From: Streptomyces huiliensis
GTDB lineage: Bacteria > Actinomycetota > Actinomycetes > Streptomycetales > Streptomycetaceae
Direction: 5' to 3'
Length of the DNA: 35,427 nt
NCBI RefSeq assembly: GCF_020037025.1
Contig: NZ_JAIQLH010000154.1
Coordinates: 1-35,427, forward strand
This document shows positions 22,632 to 29,347 of the stretch, one piece after another; position 1 is the first letter of the stretch; each line of letters opens with the position of its first letter. The notes under the pieces are model-generated. The model was not told the origin of the DNA. It did no database searches and saw only the letters and a list, made by a program, of their open reading frames with translations. A program made the translations under genes and the position numbers.

Positions 22632-25600
22632 GTGACCCCGCGCCTGACCGACCCCGAGCAGCTCAAGGAGCTCCTCGGCATCCCCTTCACCCCGGAGCAG
22701 ACGGCCTGCATCACCGCGCCGCCCGCCCCGCAGGTCATCGTGGCCGGGGCCGGTTCGGGCAAGACGACGGTGATGGCCGCCCGCGTCGTCTGGCTGGTCG
22801 GCACCGGGCAGGTCGCCCCCGAGCGCGTCCTCGGCCTCACCTTCACCAACAAGGCCGCCGGCGAGCTCGCCGAGCGCGTCCGCAAGGCGCTCGCCGCCGC
22901 CGGGGTGACGGCCGGCGAGGCCACGGACGAGGAGGGGCCCGGCGAGCCGCGGATCTCCACGTACCACGCGTTCGCCGGCCGCCTCCTCAAGGAGCACGGC
23001 CTGCGCATCGGCCTGGAGCCCACCGCCCGCCTCCTCGCCGACGCCACCCGCTACCAGCTCGCCGCCCGCGTCCTGCGCACGTCCCCGGGCCCGCACCCGG
23101 CCCTCACCCGCCCGTTCGGCGACCTCGTCGCCGACCTCCTCGCCCTCGACGCCGAGCTCGCCGAGCACCTGGTCGAGCCGAAGGAGCTGCTGGACCACGA
23201 CGAGGCCCTCCTCAAGGACCTCGAAGGCGCCCGCCTCACCAACGCCGACCTGCGCAAGATCCCCGACACGGCCCGCGCCCGGCGCGAACTCACCGGCCTG
23301 GTCGCCGCGTACCGCGCGGAGAAGCGCCGCCGCGACCTCCTCGACTTCGGCGACCAGATAGCCCTCTCCGCCGAGCTCGCCCGCACCCGCCCCGAGGTCG
23401 GCCGGATCCTCCGCGAGGAGTTCTCCGTCGTCCTCCTCGACGAGTACCAGGACACCTCCGTCGCCCAACGCCTGCTGCTCGCGGGCCTGTTCGGCGGCGG
23501 CACCGGCCACGCCGTCACCGCCGTCGGCGACCCCTGCCAGGCGATCTACGGCTGGCGCGGCGCCTCCGTCGCCAACCTGGACGAGTTCCCCCGCCACTTC
23601 CCGCACGCCGACGGCCGCCCCGCCGCCCGCCACTCCCTCAGCGAGAACCGGCGCAGCGGCGGCCGGCTCCTCCGCCTCGCCAACGGCCTCGCCGCGCCCC
23701 TGCGCGCCCTCCACGAGGGCGTCGAGGCGCTGCGGCCCGCTCCGGGCGCCGAGCGGGACGGGTACGTGCGCTGCGCCCTGCTGCCCACCCAGGCCGAGGA
23801 GCTCGCCTGGCTCGCCGACGCCATCGCCCACCGGGTGCGCACCGGCACCCGCCCCGGCGACGTCGCCGTCCTCTGCCGCACGGCGGCCGACTTCGCCCGG
23901 ATCCAGGGCGCGCTGGTCGAACGGGACGTCCCGGTCGAGGTCGTCGGCCTCTCCGGGCTGCTCCACCTGCCCGAGATCGCCGACCTCGTCGCCGTCTGCG
24001 AGGTCCTCCAGGATCCCACCGCCAACGCGGCCCTCGTCCGCCTCCTGACCGGCCCGCGCTGGCGCATCGGCCCCCGTGACCTGGCCCTCCTCGGCCGCCG
24101 CGCCCGCACCCTGGTGCCTTACGGCGGCGTGGGGACGGACCCCGAGCGGCGGCTCGCCGAGGCCGTCGAGGGCCGCGACCCGGCCGAGGTGATCTCCCTC
24201 GCCGACGCCCTCGACACCTTCCTGACCGGTGACGCGCCCGACGACGGCCTGCCCTTCTCCGCCGACGCCCGGATCCGCTTCGCCCGCCTCGCCACCGAAC
24301 TCCGCGACTTGCGCCGTGGCCTGGCCGACCCGCTGATGGACGTCCTGCACCGGGTCCTCGCCACCACCGGCCTGGAGGTCGAGCTCTCCGCTTCGCCGCA
24401 CGCGCTGGCGGCCCGCCGCCGGGAGACCCTGAACCGGTTCCTGGACATCGCCGCCGGCTTCGCGGGTCTGGACGGCGACGCCGGCCTGCTCGCCTTCCTC
24501 GGCTTCCTGCGCACCGCCGCCCAGTACGAGAAGGGGCTCGACAGCTCCCTCCCCGGCGCCGAGGACACGGTCAAGGTCCTGACCGCCCACAAGTCCAAGG
24601 GCCTGGAGTGGGACGTCGTCGCCGTCCCCGGGCTCGTCGCCAAGACCTTCCCGAGCGAGCAGGCGCGGGACGCGTGGACCGCCCAGGCCCGCGTCCTCCC
24701 GCACACCCTGCGCGGGGACGCCGACACCCTCCCCGAGGTCCCCGCCTGGGACGCCAAGGGCATCGCCGCCTTCAAGGCCGGGATGAAGGACCACCAGGCC
24801 ACCGAGGAACTGCGCCTCGGCTACGTCACCTTCACCCGCCCCCGCTCCCTCCTCCTCGGCTCCGGCCACTGGTGGGGCCCCGAGCAGAAGCGACCCCGCG
24901 GCCCGTCCGCCTTCCTGCACGCCCTGCGCGAGCACTGCGAGGCCGGACACGGCGAGATCGAGGCGTGGGCCGAGCCCCCGGAGGAGGGCGCCACCAACCC
25001 CGCCCTCGACGCGGCCGAGACAGACCGCGCCTGGCCGCTGCCCCTGGACCCCGACTCCCTCGCCCTCCGCCGCGAGGCGGCCGACGCCGTCCGCGCCCGC
25101 CTGGGCCGCCTCCCCAGCCCCGCCCCGTCCCCGGAACCGGCCCACGACCCGGAGTGGCCGCCTCCGCCGGAGGCGGACGAGGAGGCGTACGGAGACCTCG
25201 CGCACGAGGAGGACTCCGCCCTGGCGGACTGGGACACCCTCACCACCACCCGCCCGACGGCACCTGCGCCCGACACCAGCGAGGTGCCCGCAACACCGGC
25301 GCCCGATCCGGCACAGCGCCCCGTACCCGCCGTCCCGGCTCCCCGGGACGAGCGGGCTTCCGCCGCGTCGGGGGTGACCGATGGCTCCGACGGTGCACTC
25401 ACCCCTGACGGGGGCGCCGACTCGGCTGGGCCTCCGGCTCCGGTCGACGGGGTTCCTGCCCCGGACGGTTCGTCCACCCGGGACGGCGCGCGCAGCGTGC
25501 CGCGGGGGTCTGGGGGCTTGCCCCCAGGAAACGGTGAAGGGGCGGGGCCGGGGCACGGCCGCCCGCAGGGCACCCCCACCTCAACGGGCACCCCGGCCCG

Positions 25601-26381
25601 AAAAGCGCCCCGCGCCACCCTCACCCCCGAGGAGTCCCGCCTGGTCACCTCATGGGACCGCGACCTGGACGCCCTCGCGGGCGAGCTCCGCCGGGCGCGC
25701 GCGACGGTGCACGAGGTGCCGCTGCCGGCGTCGCTGACCGCGTCGCAGCTGGTCAAGCTGGCCGCCGACCCCGACGGGTTCGCGAGCGAGCTGGCCCGGC
25801 CGATGCCCCGCCCGCCGCGGCCCGCCGCCCGCCGCGGCACCCGCTTCCACGCCTGGGTCGAGTCCCGCTTCGAGGCGCTGCCGCTGCCGCTCCTCGACGC
25901 GGACGAGCTGCCCGGTGCCGAGGACGACGACGAGACGGAGATCGCCGACGAGCGCGACCTCGCCGAGCTCAAGGCGGCGTTCGAGCGCACCCCGTACGCC
26001 CACCGCACGCCGTACCGGGTGGAGGCGCCGTTCCGGATCACCCTCGCGGGCCGGGTGATCCGCGGCCGGATCGACGCCGTCTACCGGACCGAGGAGGGCA
26101 CCGACGGCACCGGATACGGCACCGGCGCCGCCTACGAGATCGTCGACTGGAAGACCGGCCGGGACGGCTCCGCCGACCCGCTCCAGCTCGCCGTCTACCG
26201 CCTCGCCTGGGCCGAGCGGCACGGCCTGCCGCCGTCCGCCGTCGCCGCCGCCTTCGTCCACGTACGGGACGGCCGAGTGGTCCGCCCGACGAGGCTGCCG
26301 GACCGGGCGGCGCTGGAAAGGATCCTGCTCGGAGAGGGTGCCGGGGAAGCCGCCGGGGGAGGAACCGGGGAGCGTGAGTGA
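22632..26381 (+). CDS. adnB: AdnB-type helicase-nuclease subunit (lead UvrD motor plus RecB-type nuclease)
   Basis: 1249 aa from GTG 22632. The N-terminus LTDPEQLKELLGIPFTPEQ leads straight into the Q-motif and Walker A GAGSGKTT at 39-46, then LTFTNKAAGELAERV, DEYQDT at 270-275, GDPCQAIYGWRG, LTAHKSKGLEWDVV and LGYVTFTRPRSLL. The C-terminal nuclease has RGTRFHAWVESRF and the core EIVDWKTG with D1172 and K1174, followed by QLAVYRLAW. No Fe-S cysteine set is seen. About 170 disordered residues join motor and nuclease (about 830-1000) and include an embedded palindromic repeat. An ATG at 22560 overlaps the adnA stop (ATGA) and would add 24 residues. I prefer 22632 because of the promoter 7 nt before it and family similarity. 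Both starts may be used, by coupling and by damage-induced leaderless mRNA respectively. Confidence 0.88.
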   Translation: MTPRLTDPEQLKELLGIPFTPEQTACITAPPAPQVIVAGAGSGKTTVMAARVVWLVGTGQVAPERVLGLTFTNKAAGELAERVRKALAAAGVTAGEATDEEGPGEPRISTYHAFAGRLLKEHGLRIGLEPTARLLADATRYQLAARVLRTSPGPHPALTRPFGDLVADLLALDAELAEHLVEPKELLDHDEALLKDLEGARLTNADLRKIPDTARARRELTGLVAAYRAEKRRRDLLDFGDQIALSAELARTRPEVGRILREEFSVVLLDEYQDTSVAQRLLLAGLFGGGTGHAVTAVGDPCQAIYGWRGASVANLDEFPRHFPHADGRPAARHSLSENRRSGGRLLRLANGLAAPLRALHEGVEALRPAPGAERDGYVRCALLPTQAEELAWLADAIAHRVRTGTRPGDVAVLCRTAADFARIQGALVERDVPVEVVGLSGLLHLPEIADLVAVCEVLQDPTANAALVRLLTGPRWRIGPRDLALLGRRARTLVPYGGVGTDPERRLAEAVEGRDPAEVISLADALDTFLTGDAPDDGLPFSADARIRFARLATELRDLRRGLADPLMDVLHRVLATTGLEVELSASPHALAARRRETLNRFLDIAAGFAGLDGDAGLLAFLGFLRTAAQYEKGLDSSLPGAEDTVKVLTAHKSKGLEWDVVAVPGLVAKTFPSEQARDAWTAQARVLPHTLRGDADTLPEVPAWDAKGIAAFKAGMKDHQATEELRLGYVTFTRPRSLLLGSGHWWGPEQKRPRGPSAFLHALREHCEAGHGEIEAWAEPPEEGATNPALDAAETDRAWPLPLDPDSLALRREAADAVRARLGRLPSPAPSPEPAHDPEWPPPPEADEEAYGDLAHEEDSALADWDTLTTTRPTAPAPDTSEVPATPAPDPAQRPVPAVPAPRDERASAASGVTDGSDGALTPDGGADSAGPPAPVDGVPAPDGSSTRDGARSVPRGSGGLPPGNGEGAGPGHGRPQGTPTSTGTPARKAPRATLTPEESRLVTSWDRDLDALAGELRRARATVHEVPLPASLTASQLVKLAADPDGFASELARPMPRPPRPAARRGTRFHAWVESRFEALPLPLLDADELPGAEDDDETEIADERDLAELKAAFERTPYAHRTPYRVEAPFRITLAGRVIRGRIDAVYRTEEGTDGTGYGTGAAYEIVDWKTGRDGSADPLQLAVYRLAWAERHGLPPSAVAAAFVHVRDGRVVRPTRLPDRAALERILLGEGAGEAAGGGTGERE
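25498..25557. repeat. Streptomyces-type dispersed palindromic repeat inside adnB
   Basis: It contains the perfect hairpin CTGGGGGCTTGCCCCCAG (25510-25527) followed by gaaacggtgaaggggcgggg. I recognise this combination from intergenic regions of many Streptomyces genomes. Here it lies in frame in the AdnB linker, encoding a Pro/Gly-rich segment (SGGLPPGNGEGAGPG). Copy number elsewhere in this genome cannot be seen; no second copy is in the window. Confidence 0.6.
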
Positions 26382-26416
26382 GGCAAACCCGGTCCCGGTC
26401 ACGGCCCGTGTCCGGC

Positions 26417-26422
26417 TAGGCT
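26417..26422 (+). promoter_or_regulatory. -10 element of leaderless promoter for the M20 peptidase
   Basis: TAGGCT lies 7 nt upstream of ATG 26430 in the 48-nt gap after adnB. There is no Shine-Dalgarno sequence, which suggests a leaderless transcript. The -35 region is poor. Confidence 0.5.
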
Positions 26423-26429
26423 CGACGTC

Positions 26430-27845
26430 ATGAGCGACACCCCGGACAGTGCCGTCCGCGCGTACATCCAGCAGCACCGCGCCGCCTTCCTCGACGACCT
26501 CGCCGAGTGGCTGCGCATCCCCTCCGTGTCGGCCGACCCCGGCCACGCGGCCGATGTGCGCCGCAGCGCGGACTGGCTGGCGGACCGGCTCAGGGCGACC
26601 GGCTTCCCGGTCGCCGAGGTCTGGGAGACAGCCGGCGCCCCCGCCGTCTTCGCGGAGTGGCCGTCCGGTGACGAGGGCGCGCCGACCGTCCTGGTCTACG
26701 GCCACCACGACGTCCAGCCGGCCGCCCGGGAGGACGGCTGGCACACCGACCCGTTCGAGCCCGTCGTCAAGGACGGCCGGATGTACGCCCGGGGTGCCGC
26801 CGACGACAAGGGCCAGGTGTTCTTCCACACCCTCGGCGTGCGCGCCCACCTGGCGGCCACCGGCCGGACCGCCCCCGCCGTCAACCTCAAGCTGATCATC
26901 GAGGGCGAGGAGGAGTTCGGCTCGCCGAACTTCCCCGACCTCCTCCGGACGCACGCCGACCGCCTCGCCTGCGACGCCGTGATCGTCTCCGACACCGGCA
27001 TGTGGGGCGAGGACACCCCGACCGTCTGCACGGGCCTGCGCGGCCTGGTCGAGTGCCAGGTCGACCTGTACGGGCCGGACCAGGACATCCACTCCGGCGC
27101 GTTCGGCGGCGCCGTGCCCAACCCGGCCACCGAGGCCGCCCGGCTGGCCGCCGCGCTGCACGACGAGGACCGCCGCGTCGCGATCCCCGGCTTCTACGAC
27201 GGCATCGTCGAGCTCACCGACCGCGAGCGCGAGCTCTTCGCGGAGCTGCCCTTCGACGAGAAGCGGTGGACGCGCGGCGCGCACTCGCACGCCACCCTCG
27301 GCGAGGCCGGCTACAGCACGCTGGAGCGCGTCTGGGCCCGCCCGACGGCCGAGGTCAACGGCATCGGCGGCGGCTACCAGGGCCCCGGCGGCAAGACGAT
27401 CGTCCCGTCCTCCGCTCAGCTGAAGCTCTCCTTCCGTCTGGTCGCGGGCCAGGACACCGACGCCGTCCAGCGGGCCGTCCGGGACTGGATCGCCGCCCGC
27501 CTCCCGGCCGGCGTCCGCCACGAGCTCACGTTCACGGGCGCGACGCGCCCCTGCCTGACGCCGCTCGACCACCCCGCCCTCCAGGCTGTCGCCCGCGCCA
27601 TGGGCCGGGCCTTCGGGCAGAAGATCCGCTTCACCCGGGAGGGCGGCTCGGGACCGGCCGCCGACCTCCAGGACGTCCTCGGCGTCCCCGTCCTGTTCCT
27701 CGGCATCTCCGTGCCCTCCGACGGCTGGCACGCGCCGAACGAGAAGGTCGAGCTCGACCTCCTCATGAAGGGCGTGGAGACCGCCGCCCACCTCTGGGAC
27801 GACCTCGCCACCGGCGACACGTCCTGGACCCGCCGCGCCGGCTGA
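26430..27845 (+). CDS. M20-family metallo-dipeptidase
   Basis: 471 aa cytoplasmic zinc peptidase that should hydrolyse dipeptides or related amides using two metal ions. Visible motifs are YGHHDVQP at 90-97 (metal ligand His and adjacent Asp), RGAADDKG at 121-128 (bridging Asp), IIEGEEEFGS (general base and ligand Glu) and a later FTREGGSGPAADLQ segment with family-conserved residues. A lid domain carries the DIHSGAFGGAVPNP segment (second-subunit His). Length is normal for dipeptidase-type M20 enzymes. It lies between adnB and nudC, where mycobacteria have other genes, so it is a Streptomyces-side addition to the block. The substrate is unknown. Confidence 0.92.
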   Translation: MSDTPDSAVRAYIQQHRAAFLDDLAEWLRIPSVSADPGHAADVRRSADWLADRLRATGFPVAEVWETAGAPAVFAEWPSGDEGAPTVLVYGHHDVQPAAREDGWHTDPFEPVVKDGRMYARGAADDKGQVFFHTLGVRAHLAATGRTAPAVNLKLIIEGEEEFGSPNFPDLLRTHADRLACDAVIVSDTGMWGEDTPTVCTGLRGLVECQVDLYGPDQDIHSGAFGGAVPNPATEAARLAAALHDEDRRVAIPGFYDGIVELTDRERELFAELPFDEKRWTRGAHSHATLGEAGYSTLERVWARPTAEVNGIGGGYQGPGGKTIVPSSAQLKLSFRLVAGQDTDAVQRAVRDWIAARLPAGVRHELTFTGATRPCLTPLDHPALQAVARAMGRAFGQKIRFTREGGSGPAADLQDVLGVPVLFLGISVPSDGWHAPNEKVELDLLMKGVETAAHLWDDLATGDTSWTRRAG

Positions 27846-27914
27846 ACCGGGCCGGACGCCGTGACGCACCACACGCACCACCGCCATCACCACCAGGGGG
27901 AGTTGGAAGCAGCC

Positions 27915-28844
27915 GTGACCACCAGGACCGATTTCGCCGCAGACCAGCCGATCACGCTCAGCGGGTCGAGCGGCATCGACCGCGCCGCGCACCACCGGCT
28001 GGACGAGGCGTGGCTGTCGGCGGCGTGGAGCCACCCGTCGACCCGCGTGTTCGTGGTCTCGGGCGGCCAGGCGCTGATCGACGACACCCCCGACGGCCGT
28101 ACGGAACTGGTGATGACCCCGGCCTTCGACGCGCCCCCCACCGAGACGCACCGCTACTTCCTCGGCCAGGACGAGGACGGGGTGGCCTACTTCGCCCTCC
28201 AGAAGGACAGCCTGCCCGGCCGCATGGACCAGTCCGCGCGCCCCGCCGGCCTCCGCGAGGCGGGCCTGCTGCTCTCCCCGCGCGACGCCGGCCTGCTGGT
28301 CCACGCCGTCGCCCTGGAGAACTGGCAGCGCCTCCACCGCTTCTGCTCGCGCTGCGGCGAACGCACCGTCATCGCCGCCGCCGGCCACATCCGCCGCTGC
28401 CCGGCCTGCGGCGCCGAGCACTACCCGCGCACCGACCCGGCAGTGATCATGCTGGTGACGGACGACCAGGACCGCGCCCTGCTCGGCCGCCAGATGCACT
28501 GGCCGGAGGGCCGCTTCTCCACCCTCGCCGGCTTCGTCGAACCGGGCGAGTCCATCGAGCAGGCCGTCCGCCGCGAGGTCGCCGAGGAGGCCGGCGTCGT
28601 CGTCGGCGACGTCGAGTACGTCGCCAGCCAGCCCTGGCCCTTCCCCTCCAGCCTCATGCTCGGCTTCCTCGCCCGCGCCACCTCCCCGGAGATCCAGGTC
28701 GACGGCGAGGAGATCCACGAGGCCCGCTGGTTCTCCCGCGACGACCTCCGCGCCGCCTTCGCCTCCGGCGAGGTCCTCCCACCCACCGGCATCTCCATCG
28801 CAGCCCGCCTCGTCGAACTCTGGTACGGCGAACCGCTGCCGTAG
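27915..28844 (+). CDS. nudC: NudC-type NADH pyrophosphatase (zinc-ribbon Nudix hydrolase)
   Basis: 309 aa. It cleaves NAD(H) to NMN(H) and AMP and, in characterised homologues, removes NAD caps from RNA 5' ends. A zinc ribbon is formed by C144, C147, C162 and C165. The Nudix box runs from G206 (GFVEPGES ... RREVAEEAG), followed by the NADH-specific SQPWPFPSSLM motif. The start GTG 27915 has GGAAG 5 nt upstream and begins where homologues begin. An in-frame GTG at 27861 would add a His-rich leader (HHTHHRHHH) but has no ribosome site. A bidirectional terminator follows. Its position between adnAB and mycoredoxin matches mycobacteria. Confidence 0.93.
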   Translation: MTTRTDFAADQPITLSGSSGIDRAAHHRLDEAWLSAAWSHPSTRVFVVSGGQALIDDTPDGRTELVMTPAFDAPPTETHRYFLGQDEDGVAYFALQKDSLPGRMDQSARPAGLREAGLLLSPRDAGLLVHAVALENWQRLHRFCSRCGERTVIAAAGHIRRCPACGAEHYPRTDPAVIMLVTDDQDRALLGRQMHWPEGRFSTLAGFVEPGESIEQAVRREVAEEAGVVVGDVEYVASQPWPFPSSLMLGFLARATSPEIQVDGEEIHEARWFSRDDLRAAFASGEVLPPTGISIAARLVELWYGEPLP

Positions 28845-28857
28845 GACCGGCCCCGAG

Positions 28858-28895
28858 CATGGGAAAGCCCCCGCCGCGGCGGGGGCTTTCCCATG
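28858..28895. terminator. Bidirectional terminator between nudC and mycoredoxin
   Basis: A perfect 38-nt palindrome (19-bp arms, centred on CCGCGG) carrying an A-run on one side and a T-run on the other (GGGAAAGCCCCC / GGGGGCTTTCCC). It is placed midway between two convergent genes and should stop transcription from both sides. Confidence 0.9.
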
Positions 28896-28921
28896 GGCCC
28901 GGTGCGGGCTTCCCGGGCCGG

Positions 28922-29161
28922 TCAGGCGCCGATCTTGGCCTTGACCTGGGCCAGGGAGGGGTTGGTCAGGGTCGAGCCGTCGGGGAAGAGGACGGTGGGG
29001 ACCGTCTGGTTGCCGTCGTTGGCCTTCTCGACGAAGGCGGCGGACTCGGGGTCCTGCTCGATGTTCACCTCGGTGTACGCGATCCCCTCGCGGTCCATCT
29101 GGCTCTTCAGGCGGCGGCAGTAGCCGCACCAGGTGGTGCTGTACATCGTCACGGCGGACAT
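28922..29161 (-). CDS. mrx1: Mycoredoxin (glutaredoxin-like, CGYC active site)
   Basis: 79 aa thioredoxin-fold protein that should reduce mycothiol mixed disulfides in the cytoplasm. The active site is TTWCGYC with C12 and C15. The cis-Pro segment TVPTVLF and the LTNPSL end match actinobacterial mycoredoxin 1. ATG 29161 has AAGGAG about 5 nt upstream. A consensus SigR promoter lies about 50 nt further up. It is convergent with nudC and divergent from uvrD2, as in mycobacteria. Confidence 0.93.
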   Translation of the reverse strand: MSAVTMYSTTWCGYCRRLKSQMDREGIAYTEVNIEQDPESAAFVEKANDGNQTVPTVLFPDGSTLTNPSLAQVKAKIGA

Positions 29162-29209
29162 CGGGACTCCTTCTGCAGGCGAGCTGGGGGAGCGAAGCTC
29201 CGGTGGTAG

Positions 29210-29236
29210 AACGTGCGCCCCCGCCGTACCATTCCC
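29210..29236 (-). promoter_or_regulatory. Consensus SigR promoter for mycoredoxin
   Basis: On the minus strand, GGGAAT (complement of 29231-29236) and GTT (complement of 29210-29212) are separated by exactly 18 nt, a full match to the SigR consensus. Mycoredoxin is, from memory, a member of the SigR thiol-stress regulon, so sequence and family knowledge agree. Confidence 0.85.
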
Positions 29237-29347
29237 GCCCCTCGTACGCGCCCGCGCCGGGCCACCACCGTGGTGATGGTACGACCGCGGGGCCTCGCCT
29301 GTGGACAACGTTCCCGGTCGCCTCCGCGGACCTGGCAGCATGGCTGC

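Noticed and set aside
22605..25556. 983-codon minus-strand frame opposite adnB
   Set aside because: Gly/Val/Glu-rich antisense shadow of a gene with complete helicase motifs.
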